Shown here one piece after another: positions 41,681 through 50,461 of a stretch of DNA of 64,000 nucleotides. The stretch comes from Piscibacillus sp052246295 (GTDB taxonomy: Bacteria > Bacillota > Bacilli > Bacillales > Alkalibacillaceae). Both the position numbers and the translations under genes were made by a program. Under the pieces are notes generated by a model that saw only the letters and a list, made by a program, of their open reading frames with translations, was not told the DNA's origin and made no database searches. Each line of letters begins with the position of its first letter. Within the stretch, counting starts at the first letter, position 1. The stretch lies in NCBI GenBank assembly GCA_052246295.1, contig JBQQCO010000001.1; one strand, 5' to 3'.

Positions 41681-42442
41681 ATGAGTCTACTTAAAGCTCA
41701 CAAAATCCATAAAAGCTTTGGAAACAAATTTAATCGACAAGAAGTATTGAAAGGCATCGATTTGAACCTTGAAGAAGGTGAATTCGTTAGTATTATGGGG
41801 GCATCCGGTTCTGGTAAAACGACATTGCTGAACGTTCTATCATCCATTGATCAAGTCAGCCATGGGACGATCGAGGTAGACGGTAACCTGATTACGAGTA
41901 TGAAATCGAAGAAGCTTGCAGAATTTCGCAAGCATCACCTCGGGTTTATTTTTCAAGAGTATAATCTACTTGACACTTTAACGGTAAAAGAGAACATCTT
42001 ACTGCCACTATCCATTCAAAAGGTTTCAAAAAAGGAAGCCAGTGAACGTTTTGAAGACCTGGCAAATGAGCTTGGCATCTATGACGTGCGAGATAAATAT
42101 CCAAATGAAATCTCTGGTGGGCAAAAACAGCGGACCTCTGCAGCACGTGCTTTCATTCATGAACCGAGTATTATTTTTGCTGATGAACCAACAGGGGCGC
42201 TCGATTCGAAGTCAGCTTCCAACTTATTAAATAAACTTAGCGATTTGAACGACAAACTAAAGGCAACGATCATGATGGTGACACACGACCCCGTGGCGGC
42301 AAGCTACAGTAAACGCGTTATTTTTATAAAAGATGGGCAAGTATACACACAACTTAATAAAGGCAATGAAGATAGACAAAGCTTCTTTCAGGACATTATG
42401 AAGACACAGGGCGTATTAGGTGGCGTGCAACATGAACGTTAA
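41681..42442 (+). CDS. Antimicrobial peptide ABC transporter ATPase, BceA-like
   Basis: 253 residues. Walker [15 protein letters not shown]-loop [12 protein letters not shown], signature [13 protein letters not shown], Walker [14 protein letters not shown] and H-loop VTHDP. The MacB/BceA branch of ABC ATPases drives large-ECD permeases that free lipid II or undecaprenyl pyrophosphate targets from peptides. Its end overlaps the permease gene start by 11 nt. Confidence 0.93.
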   Translation: MSLLKAHKIHKSFGNKFNRQEVLKGIDLNLEEGEFVSIMGASGSGKTTLLNVLSSIDQVSHGTIEVDGNLITSMKSKKLAEFRKHHLGFIFQEYNLLDTLTVKENILLPLSIQKVSKKEASERFEDLANELGIYDVRDKYPNEISGGQKQRTSAARAFIHEPSIIFADEPTGALDSKSASNLLNKLSDLNDKLKATIMMVTHDPVAASYSKRVIFIKDGQVYTQLNKGNEDRQSFFQDIMKTQGVLGGVQHER

Positions 42443-44387
42443 TCAATTGATCCTACGCAACCTTAAGAAAAATTTAAGTAACTATTATTTGTATGTATTT
42501 GCCTTAATCTTTAGTGTCGCCATTTACTTTGCCTTTGTCACCCTGCAATACGATCCATCGATGGACCCTGCAACTGGTTCGATTAAAGGCCAAGCAGCTG
42601 TTAAGGCTGGATCAATTGTCCTGATCGTGATTGTAGGAGTTTTCTTGATTTATGCGAACAACTTATTTATTAAGCGCCGGAGCAGCGAGATTGGATTATT
42701 TCAGTTAATTGGGATGACGAAAGGACGAATTTTTCGCATCTTAAGTATCGAAAATTTTATTCTTTATTTTGCGTCCATGATCATCGGCCTTGTAATAGGT
42801 TTCTCGGTATCAAAATTAATTGTCATGATTGTGTTTAAAATTACAAACGTAGAAGCCGTCGCAACTTTAACCTTTTCTCAAGAAGCACTAGTTCAAACTG
42901 TTCTCGTCTTTTTCGGAATCTATTTACTGATTATGTTGACGAATTATATTTTTATTAAAAAACAAAGTATACTAGCCTTGTTCCAAGTTAGATCATCTAC
43001 TGAAACCAAGGTTAAACGAATGTCCATTTGGCAAATGATCATTGGCTTTTTCGGAATTGCGATGATTGGCACAGGCTACTACGTGTCACAGATGTTATTC
43101 GACGGGGCATTTATGTCCATCCAAGAACTGTACATGGCGATGTTGTTCATCTTAGGGTCAGTCATTATCGGAACGTACTTGTTTTACAAAGGATCCGTCG
43201 CGTTTATTTTCCAACTCATCCGCAAGCAACAAAAGGGCTATTTGAACATCAACAAAGTCATGTCATTATCATCGATTATGTTCAGAATGAAATCGAATGC
43301 GTTATTACTAACGATTATTACGACCATCTCAGCTTTAGCGATTGGGTTATTAAGCTTAAGTTATATCTCTTACTACTCAGCTGAACAACTTGCTGAAGAT
43401 TATGTCGTACACGATTTTGCGTTAGCAGATGAGGGGTCTGTTGAGGAATTTACAACTGTCTTGGAGAACAACGAGATCGACTACTCCATGACACAAATAG
43501 AAGTGATTCAATACGAGGCCAATGTTTCAGATATTTTAGAGCTTGATATAGATGAAGACCCGACGATCACCATGGACCCAAGCAGATTAACACTTCCGCT
43601 CGTCAGCGATGCCAACTTTGACCATATTGACGTAGCTCAAGGGGATACATTACTTACAGGCTACTCAGACTTAATGATGAGGTTCATGTCCATTAAGAAT
43701 TCAGGTCAAATCACGTTGTTCGGGCAGAGCGACACGCATGAACTTGAGCAAACTGGCCTTAACCGTGAGTACCTAGTATCATCATATTATACTAATGGTG
43801 GAGGCATGCCGCTCGCAGTGGTTGATGAATCAACTTACGAGACATTACGTGCTGACATGGACCCGGACTACCAACGCAGCTCGCTCATGTTCACAGGAGT
43901 CGATGTTAGTGAGAGTGAGTTAGAAACTGCTAATGACTTATTTTTCAACCATGGCATTCATGAATTTGCTGGGAACGAGTCGCAACTTCAGTCGATTCGA
44001 GATCAAAAGATGAACATGGGACTTGTCATGTTTATCGTCGGCTTCCTTGGGCTAACTTTCCTTGTCACGTCAGGCTGCGTTCTTTACTTTAAACAAATGG
44101 ATGAAAGCGAAAGTGAGAAACCTAGCTACACCGTCCTCAGAAAACTCGGGTTTACTCAATTTGACCTGTTAAAAGGAATCCAGTATAAGCAACTCTTTAA
44201 CTTCGGAATCCCGCTAGCCATCGGGTTACTGCACAGTTATTTCGCCGTCCAATCAGGCTGGTTCTTCTTCGGATCCGAAGTTTGGACGCCAATGCTCTTG
44301 GTGATGGGACTCTATACCGGACTTTACTCTATTTTCGGAATCCTGTCGGTCATCTACTACCGAAAAGTCATCGGCGACGCATTGTAA
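42432..44387 (+). CDS. Antimicrobial peptide ABC transporter permease, BceB-like
   Basis: 651 residues with ten TM helices in FtsX-type arrangement: TM1, a bundle of three, then more helices, a large ~200-residue extracellular domain between about residues 325 and 530 (the peptide-sensing domain), and three C-terminal TMs. Partner of the BceA-like ATPase and signal source for the BceS-like kinase. ATG at 42432 is used; GTG at 42420 is an alternative. The phased array D follows directly. Confidence 0.93.
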   Translation: MNVNQLILRNLKKNLSNYYLYVFALIFSVAIYFAFVTLQYDPSMDPATGSIKGQAAVKAGSIVLIVIVGVFLIYANNLFIKRRSSEIGLFQLIGMTKGRIFRILSIENFILYFASMIIGLVIGFSVSKLIVMIVFKITNVEAVATLTFSQEALVQTVLVFFGIYLLIMLTNYIFIKKQSILALFQVRSSTETKVKRMSIWQMIIGFFGIAMIGTGYYVSQMLFDGAFMSIQELYMAMLFILGSVIIGTYLFYKGSVAFIFQLIRKQQKGYLNINKVMSLSSIMFRMKSNALLLTIITTISALAIGLLSLSYISYYSAEQLAEDYVVHDFALADEGSVEEFTTVLENNEIDYSMTQIEVIQYEANVSDILELDIDEDPTITMDPSRLTLPLVSDANFDHIDVAQGDTLLTGYSDLMMRFMSIKNSGQITLFGQSDTHELEQTGLNREYLVSSYYTNGGGMPLAVVDESTYETLRADMDPDYQRSSLMFTGVDVSESELETANDLFFNHGIHEFAGNESQLQSIRDQKMNMGLVMFIVGFLGLTFLVTSGCVLYFKQMDESESEKPSYTVLRKLGFTQFDLLKGIQYKQLFNFGIPLAIGLLHSYFAVQSGWFFFGSEVWTPMLLVMGLYTGLYSIFGILSVIYYRKVIGDAL

Positions 44388-44394
44388 TGGTTAA

Positions 44395-44506
44395 TTTATG
44401 AGAAAAAATTTTAATATGTAAGGAATTTTCCAGATTTATAAGGAAATTTTTAAATATATAAGGAAAAAATTAATTTTATAGGGAAAAATCCAGATTTATG
44501 AGGAAA
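44395..44506 (+). repeat. 20-bp phased intergenic array D (6 units)
   Basis: TTTATGAG, TATGTAAGGAA, TTTATAAGGAA, TATATAAGGAA, TTTATAGGGAA and TTTATGAGGAA start at 44395, 44415, 44435, 44455, 44475 and 44495, exactly 20 bp apart. Here the array is placed between the bceB stop codon and its terminator, so it is transcribed as a 3' UTR, unlike most others. Confidence 0.92.
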
Positions 44507-44546
44507 ACGGAACACCCACGCATAAAGGGTGTTCCGTTTTTTCCTC
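44504..44546 (+). terminator. Terminator of the bce-like operon
   Basis: A 14-bp perfect stem (AAAACGGAACACCC and complement) with a 9-nt loop and T6. Confidence 0.92.
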
Positions 44547-44593
44547 TTTTTGATATACTTGAATTCAATAGTTTGTTAGAAAGGGCGTTTTTG

Positions 44594-44827
44594 ATGCTTA
44601 GAAAAATTGAACTCGCGATCTTTGGGATTGCCGCGTTGATCTTTGTTTTACATAACACATATGATGGATTTTCTTTATCGTCAACTAACTTATTCTTACT
44701 TATAGCCGTAGTGACAGGTGTGTCAGGGGCTTCTGCCTACAAAGAAGGCAAAAAAGCATTCGGTTATTTATACTTCTTAATATCATTCTTTGCACTCGTT
44801 TCGTTTACTGTTCAGATCCTAAGCTAA
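44594..44827 (+). CDS. Small membrane protein, 77 aa
   Basis: 77 residues with three TM helices. GAAAGGG lies about 8 nt before the ATG at 44594; longer upstream readings run into array D and the terminator and are artefacts. Overlaps the 3' end of the next convergent gene by ~23 nt. Function unknown. Confidence 0.6.
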   Translation: MLRKIELAIFGIAALIFVLHNTYDGFSLSSTNLFLLIAVVTGVSGASAYKEGKKAFGYLYFLISFFALVSFTVQILS

Positions 44828-45353
44828 CACGACGTTCAAAGAAAGTATTGAAATGATCTATACTATTAGCTAGATCTTGATGCATCCTTCTAAACTCATG
44901 ATCTAGCTCCCTTCTTGATGCCCAATTCGATTCGCTTAACCTGGCCAACTTAATTTCAGCGTTGATTAAGTTATAACTTGTTAGAGCCAGCCACTCCTTG
45001 GTGGTTTCATTATAATTTTCCCGTACCATTAACGTCATGACATCTTCTCTTGCTGATGAGAGCAACAAGCCTATTTGATCTAAATATGCGTCATCCATTT
45101 CTACTGAATCATGGAGCCATTCCATATTGAATAAATCAACTACTGTCTCGGCTCGCATCACTGCCGCATCTTCCGTTGTGTCAGACTCTATTAATGTTTT
45201 TAAATTCTCAAGGTCTTCCTGCAAACCTGCTACCTCGCCAGTATCCGGTTCAAACTTATAATCCGATACACTAAGGAATGACTGCGGATATAACCGTGTC
45301 ATCCCACCTATGAAAATAAATAGCATTACTAAAACAACAACTACTTTTTTAAT
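44805..45353 (-). CDS. Exported or membrane-anchored protein with probable ATT start
   Basis: About 182 residues: a KK-preceded hydrophobic segment VVVVLVMLFIFIGG as signal anchor, then a helical extracytoplasmic domain. No ATG, GTG or TTG lies before the signal in this frame without running far into the upstream gene. AGGGGAG is 6 nt before ATT at 45353, which overlaps the stop of the upstream gene (TATTAA). ATT initiation is thus proposed. If wrong, the start would be an in-frame ATG at 45455 inside the upstream gene, giving 216 residues. Confidence 0.6.
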   Translation of the reverse strand: MKKVVVVLVMLFIFIGGMTRLYPQSFLSVSDYKFEPDTGEVAGLQEDLENLKTLIESDTTEDAAVMRAETVVDLFNMEWLHDSVEMDDAYLDQIGLLLSSAREDVMTLMVRENYNETTKEWLALTSYNLINAEIKLARLSESNWASRRELDHEFRRMHQDLANSIDHFNTFFERRVSLGSEQ

Positions 45354-45573
45354 AACGTACTCCCCTCTCGCACACTTGACCTCGTGACACCTTTGGTAAT
45401 ACTTTTTTCGTCGTCCAAACAGCAAGCGTAATAGACAACGCAAGCCCCGCGACATGGCTCAATGTATTTAGGCCGTCACTCTCAATACCGAACAGCGGTT
45501 GGATTAATGAAAAAATAATTAAGTATATAAACGTAAAAAGGGCAATTAAAAACGAATTTAAAAAACAGACCAT
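45349..45573 (-). CDS. Small membrane protein, 74 aa
   Basis: 74 residues with two TM helices and a basic C-terminal tail. GAGGTGA precedes the ATG. It overlaps the next gene by 5 nt (ATTAA), consistent with translational coupling. Function unknown. Confidence 0.6.
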   Translation of the reverse strand: MVCFLNSFLIALFTFIYLIIFSLIQPLFGIESDGLNTLSHVAGLALSITLAVWTTKKVLPKVSRGQVCERGVRY

Positions 45574-45602
45574 GTTGACTCACCTCAGAACCATTATAAC
45601 AT

Positions 45603-46211
45603 CTATGCAGCTTTCCAGTATGTCTTAAAACCATTGTTAATGATCTGTCCTCCCTTAGGCACCTGTCTCATAATCATATAGGAATTCAGGAAATCGACAG
45701 ATGATGAAACTCCATTTAAAACTATTAAAAACTTTAGAAATGGCGTCAATAAATCAAACCAAGCCAACACAAACGGCAGAATGACCGAAATCACTATAAA
45801 CGGCGCAAACGAGACTAATAGAAAGCGAGATTTTGAGATGATATCTTCAGTTATAATAAACCCAGCCTGCCACGTAATCCCGAGGTACGTTTTTTCGGAC
45901 CCTAAAAAGTTCGGCACAAACACAAAATGAATTAACTCATGAATGATGATCATGGCAAAAAATCCAAGTATATGCCAGATCGTAATCGCGAACTCAAACC
46001 CTTCTTTAGTAAAACCAAATTCACGCCAAGTGAGACCGTCTGCCAATATAATAACCGCTAAACTCATTACTAAGTTGACCAACATAAACGGGACTGAAAT
46101 CAACGTTGCCTTCCCTATCGTTTTCGGCTCTTTTAACGGCGTCCAACCTTCCTGCTTCAGCGTTTGGTCATATTCTTCGTCTGCCTTTGGAATGCAAAAT
46201 TTAAATTTCAT
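45603..46211 (-). CDS. DUF3267 family membrane protein (M50-like HExxH)
   Basis: 202 residues with four to five TM helices and an intramembrane-type IIIHELIHFVF (HExxH) motif near residue 90, as in the DUF3267 family related to site-2 metalloproteases. A catalytic Asp is not clearly identified, so protease activity is uncertain. AAGGAG at a normal distance from the ATG. Upstream is the largest phased array. Confidence 0.8.
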   Translation of the reverse strand: MKFKFCIPKADEEYDQTLKQEGWTPLKEPKTIGKATLISVPFMLVNLVMSLAVIILADGLTWREFGFTKEGFEFAITIWHILGFFAMIIIHELIHFVFVPNFLGSEKTYLGITWQAGFIITEDIISKSRFLLVSFAPFIVISVILPFVLAWFDLLTPFLKFLIVLNGVSSSVDFLNSYMIMRQVPKGGQIINNGFKTYWKAA

Positions 46212-46300
46212 AGTTTTTCTCCTTAAGTATGTACTTACAACATATACGAAGTGACCCTTAATTATGTTTCAAACAAGTTGATATCGATATTTATGGTATT

Positions 46301-46783
46301 CTATTGAAAGCTGCCCTGCCCCTATCGACAATTACGCCTCCCCTATCAACAAATAAGCTCTCTCTATCAACATTTGCGCGGCCCCTATCCACATTTCTAC
46401 GTTCTCTATCGACATTCCAGCGCTCTCTATCGACAATTGCACCGTCCCTATCGACAATTCAACACTCTCTATCTACAATCGCGCCGACCCTATCGACATT
46501 CCAGCGCTCTCTATCTACAATCGCGCCGACCCTATCGACATTCCAGCATTCTCTATCGACAATTGCACCGTCCCTATCGACATTCCAGCATTCTCTATCG
46601 ACAATTGCACCGTCCCTATCGACGTTTCAGCGCTCTCTATCTACAATCGCGCCGACCCTATCGACATTCCAGCGCTCTCTATCTACAATCGCGCCGACCC
46701 TATCGACAATTGAACGTTCTCTATCAACATTAGCTCACTTTCTATCGACTTTCACACGCTTTCTATTAATAAAAGGTTGGTTG
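46301..46783 (+). repeat. 21-bp phased intergenic array H (22-23 units)
   Basis: CTATCGACA-type words (variants CTATCAACA, CTATCTACA, CTATCCACA) occur every 21 bp from 46322 through 46742 without a slip, with flanking weaker units at 46301 (CTATTGAAA) and 46763 (CTATTAAT). Spacers alternate so that a 42-bp super-unit appears in the middle. Located in the divergent region between the DUF3267 gene and the gene at 46878. The 217-residue ORF across it is a by-product of the step being a multiple of 3. Confidence 0.95.
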
Positions 46784-46877
46784 TCCACCCGTGTACGGAC
46801 AAACAGTACATGGAACATGTTGAAATCCACCTTCAAAACTGGTAAAATTTTCACCAAATCAAGGTTCGGAGGAAAAT

Positions 46878-47288
46878 ATGAAAAAGAATCTCATTCTATC
46901 ATCAATTATTCTCGTTGTCGCAGTTGCCTCAATCATTTGGTTCCAAAGCTCAAATAAATCTTGGGCAGTTGAATCTCTCAAAATAAATCAAGATGACCTT
47001 CCATTATCAGAAGAACAGGCTCAGGCCATCGCCAACCGTCATATCGAAGGGCGACTCAACACCTATTTACCTAACCAGGATTCGCCCTGGGACACACCGC
47101 CTGGTATTAAATGGTCTGATGCCCCACATGAAAAAATTGATGTCGTAACAGATCACGGTAATTATTTCGCGGTCGAATTCAGACATAGAGGTGACTTTTG
47201 CGATCAGAAATTCGTTCACGTCGAGAAAGAGACAGGACACGTCCTAAAGGTGCAGAATGGTTACAGTGACCATGAAGCCTGTAATTAA
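46878..47288 (+). CDS. Small exported protein, PepSY-like in layout
   Basis: 136 residues: signal or anchor (NLILSSIILVVAVASII) then a ~105-residue domain with LSEEQAQAIANRHIEG, GNYFAVEFRHRGDFCDQKF and VHVEKETGHVLKVQ, the last resembling the 'VEVDAxTGxVL' end of PepSY modules. Two Cys could pair outside the membrane. GGAGG precedes the ATG. Function unknown. Confidence 0.7.
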   Translation: MKKNLILSSIILVVAVASIIWFQSSNKSWAVESLKINQDDLPLSEEQAQAIANRHIEGRLNTYLPNQDSPWDTPPGIKWSDAPHEKIDVVTDHGNYFAVEFRHRGDFCDQKFVHVEKETGHVLKVQNGYSDHEACN

Positions 47289-47290
47289 AC

Positions 47291-47321
47291 AAAACCCACT
47301 ACATCGGTTGTAGTGGGTTTA
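47291..47321. terminator. Bidirectional terminator
   Basis: AAACCCACTACA/TGTAGTGGGTTT perfect 12-bp stem with T/A-rich flanks between convergent genes. Confidence 0.88.
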
Positions 47322-47323
47322 AT

Positions 47324-47893
47324 CTAGTAAGCTCTCTTTTTTAGATGAAAAATATCTTCATCATGATCCATTAATTTATGTTGTATATATTCTGTCTTCT
47401 CATTTAAACTATCGAGTCCTTTTTTCAACTCAGCCTGGCCTTCTTTCAGGTCTTGTTGACCCTGTTTTAGCTCAACATGGTTAAGTCTTAATTCGTCATG
47501 ACTGATTTTTAGTTCATTGTGGCTCACTCTTAACTCATCGTGGCTCTGCCTTAATTCATCGTGGCTCACTCTTAACTCATCGTGGCTCTGCCTTAATTCA
47601 TTGTGGCTCACTCTTAACTCATCGTGGCTCTGCCTTAATTCATCGTGGCTCACTCTTAACTCATCGTGGCTTTCTCTTAACTCATCATGACTTAACCTTA
47701 ATTTATCGTGGCTTTCTCTCAATTCATCATGACTTTGTTTTAGTTCTTGAATGCTTTGAGTGTTCTGATCAACCTTCTCAGATAAGACTTTCACTTCACT
47801 GTCTAGGTTGTCGACCTTCTCTTCCAAGCCACTAAACTTGTCCGACAACTCACGAATTTCCTGCATAATCATACTAAATTCTTTCGTTTCCAA
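47324..47893 (-). CDS. Coiled-coil protein with tandem SHDELRx heptads
   Basis: About 189 residues, no TM. An N-terminal coiled coil (EIRELSDKFSGLEEKVDNLD) is followed by about 13 tandem heptads of the form SHDELRx (between residues ~50 and 140), then further coiled coil and a short unique end. At DNA level the repeats are 21 bp with a 42-bp super-unit, so copy number is expected to vary between strains. AGAGG and TTG at 47893 give a good start; a TTG 21 nt upstream precedes the RBS. Function unknown; similar Bacillus proteins are multimeric coiled coils. Confidence 0.7.
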   Translation of the reverse strand: METKEFSMIMQEIRELSDKFSGLEEKVDNLDSEVKVLSEKVDQNTQSIQELKQSHDELRESHDKLRLSHDELRESHDELRVSHDELRQSHDELRVSHNELRQSHDELRVSHDELRQSHDELRVSHNELKISHDELRLNHVELKQGQQDLKEGQAELKKGLDSLNEKTEYIQHKLMDHDEDIFHLKKRAY

Positions 47894-47962
47894 TTGAGGT
47901 CCTCTTCCCTTCAATTAGTATTCTAAACTAATTATACTATGGAGCCCCTCAGACATAAACAG

Positions 47963-48370
47963 TTAAAATTCGACAAAAACAGGCTGTGCCGCTTCATCTA
48001 AACAAGCCTCAATTCGCTCTCTAAAGTTCGCAAACGTCACCATATCTAACGCTTCTTGGATAGGGAAAAATCCGACCTCTAAACTTTCTGGACTTGTCGT
48101 GGGCTCACCACCGACTGCTTTACATAAAAATAATGTATTGCAGATCGATCGCTCAACGTTTTGATAAATTCCGCAGAACTTTAACACCTCGACGTCGATA
48201 CCTGATTCCTCTTTCGTTTCTCGTATGGCCGCTTCTTCTAACGACTCGCCTTCTTCAACTTGACCACCAGGCATCTCCCAACCTCGCCTAGGCCCTTTAA
48301 TCAATAACAACTCATTGTTCTCATTTAATACAACCGTCGCGGCCGAAACAATATGCTTCGGTGGATACAT
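47963..48370 (-). CDS. NUDIX hydrolase
   Basis: 135 residues. Complete Nudix box GGQVEEGESLEEAAIRETKE followed by ESGI at about residues 35-57, so nucleoside-diphosphate-linked substrates are hydrolysed with Mg2+. Preceded by WEMPGG as usual. Substrate unknown. The NTF2-like gene upstream is on the same strand 17 nt away. Confidence 0.92.
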   Translation of the reverse strand: MYPPKHIVSAATVVLNENNELLLIKGPRRGWEMPGGQVEEGESLEEAAIRETKEESGIDVEVLKFCGIYQNVERSICNTLFLCKAVGGEPTTSPESLEVGFFPIQEALDMVTFANFRERIEACLDEAAQPVFVEF

Positions 48371-48387
48371 TTCGGTTCCCCCTAATC

Positions 48388-48801
48388 CTATGTATGAACT
48401 TTTTGATCACTACTAAAACCGTTCTCGATATACTCTCGAATCTTCTTCCATTCCCCATTCTCTTGACGGAAGGTTTCGGTGAATAATAAATTTGAGTTCG
48501 TTAGTTTTCCGTCAATTTCAAACGTCACCCAAAACACGGCGACACCTTCTTGCTGACTATTAATTACGGTTAAAACATCCTCGAAGTACCATTTAGGATT
48601 ACGGCCTTCAAATTGTTTGTAAGCCTGAATCCAACCTTCTTTGGAACCCTCACTTCCCCAGTCTGACACTTCACCATCTGGATTAGCCCAACGAACCTTA
48701 AGCTCATCAGAATTATGCGAAGCTATTCGATTCGCATCCGTACTGTTCCAAGACTCACGATACTCTACTATAAACTCATTGAAATTTTTCAATAGTTCCA
48801 T
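48388..48801 (-). CDS. NTF2-like (SnoaL-type) protein
   Basis: 137 residues with the cone-shaped alpha+beta pattern of NTF2-like proteins: N-terminal helix LLKNFNEFIVEYRESWNSTD, then strands ending in FTETFRQENGEWKKIREYIE. Possible small-molecule binding or hydrolysing enzyme. ATG at 48801 lies 8 nt after GGAG; a GTG three codons earlier is within the spacer. Confidence 0.7.
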   Translation of the reverse strand: MELLKNFNEFIVEYRESWNSTDANRIASHNSDELKVRWANPDGEVSDWGSEGSKEGWIQAYKQFEGRNPKWYFEDVLTVINSQQEGVAVFWVTFEIDGKLTNSNLLFTETFRQENGEWKKIREYIENGFSSDQKVHT

Positions 48802-48875
48802 TACACACACTCCTTGATCTACTTCTACATAATGGAAACAAATTCCTTTATCTACAATGAGCCGCGTTTGGTACT

Positions 48876-49727
48876 CTAGGCTCCTAAAAACTCCTTCAAC
48901 TGATGTTCCATGCCTTTCACATCTTGATACCCTTGATGATACAAAGCAGTTAACTTATTTTTATTCCGCTCAACCCGACCGACTTTTAACTTTTCAGACG
49001 GACAGATCACAAATACGTTGCCTTTTTCCTCTTGATCAAATATGTAGTCCGTTAAGTCATTGTAGACCTCATGACGTTTCTCCATCGCGTCCAACAACCC
49101 AGGAAAGTCAGCATACTTCTTTCGCATATACTTCATAAACGACTGAGGCTTTTTATAATAGCCACGGTTACGCGTTAAAACGACCACGTTCTTCGTATTA
49201 CCATCCTTCTCAGACTGCTTAATTGGAATTGGTGTAGCAATCCCGCCATCCATTAAATAGCGCCCATCAAATTCAACCATCGGCGCGAACATCGGAAGAG
49301 AACTCGAAGCCCGAAGCAACGTCACGACATCAGTTGGATACTCCGATTTTTTATAAAACAAGGCCTCACCCGTCACACAATCCGTAACGCCAATGACAAA
49401 CTCTTCATCCGCTTCATAGTAAGCGTCAAAATCAAACGGCGCAAGCTTATTTGGTAACGTATCAAATAAAAAATCCATCCCGAAAATTTGCCGCTTCTTA
49501 ATCCAGTTACGCAACGATAAATACTCTGGATGGTTCACAAAATCAATATTCACCGTCCGATTACGGTCAATCTGCCTGGATAAATAAGACGAGCCGTTAC
49601 ACGCCCCCGCCGAAACCCCTATCGTATATGGTAAGTAAATATTCTGGTCCATTAAGTAGTGAAGCACGCCAGCCGTATAAACGCCTCGGCTACCTCCACC
49701 CTCTAGTACTAATCCTGTTTGGTCCAA
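48876..49727 (-). CDS. Patatin-like phospholipase
   Basis: 283 residues. Oxyanion hole GGGSRGVY at the N-terminus, nucleophile elbow GVSAGACNG (Ser ~40) and catalytic Asp in LMDGGIATPIPI, so a complete Ser-Asp dyad. Cytosolic lipid acyl hydrolase, related to YlbK/RssA-type proteins. TTG start after AGAGGGG. Confidence 0.9.
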   Translation of the reverse strand: MDQTGLVLEGGGSRGVYTAGVLHYLMDQNIYLPYTIGVSAGACNGSSYLSRQIDRNRTVNIDFVNHPEYLSLRNWIKKRQIFGMDFLFDTLPNKLAPFDFDAYYEADEEFVIGVTDCVTGEALFYKKSEYPTDVVTLLRASSSLPMFAPMVEFDGRYLMDGGIATPIPIKQSEKDGNTKNVVVLTRNRGYYKKPQSFMKYMRKKYADFPGLLDAMEKRHEVYNDLTDYIFDQEEKGNVFVICPSEKLKVGRVERNKNKLTALYHQGYQDVKGMEHQLKEFLGA

Positions 49728-49753
49728 TGAAATCCCCTCTTGTTTCTCTAAAG

Positions 49754-50239
49754 TTAGTTACGTAAATTTTCCCATTCGACGTCCTGTTCTTCAAGTAATT
49801 CCTCAACCAGTTGGACGGGGTTAATATCTTCCTTTGACTCATACGTTCCATCATGTTGAACCAAATCCTCATTTAAAGAGAATGACATGGTCTTATGCTG
49901 TGTATGTCGCTCTTGTACTTCAACCTCATATGAAATGGTGATTCTATATTTTGGGTGATCCAGAAGATTGTCAACTTCCTTTAATCTAATCGATTCAAGG
50001 CCCTCTAAAAATGTTTGCGCACCTTCTTTTTTCAGTGTTGTCTCAGCAACTCGGTCAGGGTACCTCGGATATTCCGGTTCATCTTCCTCAAACTTTGTCA
50101 CTATTATTCCCAAGACCTCACCGCCATCCAATTGATCCTGAACTTTTTCGCCAAAGGTCGTATGTTTTTGAGTTTGAATAAATATATAAAGTCCTAACAC
50201 CCCTATAATCGCGGTAATGATAAGTATGTTTTGCTTCAT
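49754..50239 (-). CDS. Membrane-anchored protein, paralogue of the 50462 product
   Basis: 161 residues: TM anchor (NILIITAIIGVLGLYIFI) then an acidic domain. Residues QTQKHTTFGEKVQDQL, LESIRLKEVDNLLDHPKYRI and the ending PVQLVEELLEEQDVE parallel the protein at 50462, so the two arose by tandem duplication. Start ATG at 50239 follows AAAGGGGGAG. Function unknown. Confidence 0.65.
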   Translation of the reverse strand: MKQNILIITAIIGVLGLYIFIQTQKHTTFGEKVQDQLDGGEVLGIIVTKFEEDEPEYPRYPDRVAETTLKKEGAQTFLEGLESIRLKEVDNLLDHPKYRITISYEVEVQERHTQHKTMSFSLNEDLVQHDGTYESKEDINPVQLVEELLEEQDVEWENLRN

Positions 50240-50275
50240 ACGCTCCCCCTTTAACCCCAATAAAATTCAAATCTA

Positions 50276-50402
50276 TTTGGCCTCTTTTTCAAGATTATCG
50301 GCCCGTTTTCAAATTTTTACGGCCCCTTTTTGAGATTTTACGGCCTGATTTTAAAAATATACGGCCTGTTCACAAGAATTAACGGCCCGTTTATGTCATG
50401 GC
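50276..50402 (+). repeat. 21-bp phased intergenic array I (6 units)
   Basis: The core GGCC (in TTACGGCCCG-like words) occurs at 50279, 50300, 50321, 50342, 50363 and 50384, exactly 21 bp apart, with T-rich variable spacers. It lies between two tandem paralogues. The word is shared with the right half of array J at 61090-61137. Confidence 0.92.
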
Positions 50403-50461
50403 TTTCTCACCACATATGTAACTGCGTTTGTTTTTAAAGCATAGACTTATTCCCCTAACCA

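Noticed and set aside
44498..44593. Upstream extension of the 77-residue membrane protein
   Set aside because: Runs through a strong terminator and the end of array D; the RBS supports ATG at 44594.
46301..46783. CRISPR array
   Set aside because: Units of 21 bp with a 9-bp word and ~12-bp spacer are far below CRISPR repeat and spacer lengths; the arrays are degenerate and no cas genes are present.
46304..46957. 217-residue ORF with LSTIAPTLSTFQRS repeats
   Set aside because: It is a reading of array H; a 21-bp step keeps frames open. No RBS, overlaps the real gene at 46878, and equivalent arrays with a 20-bp step cannot code.
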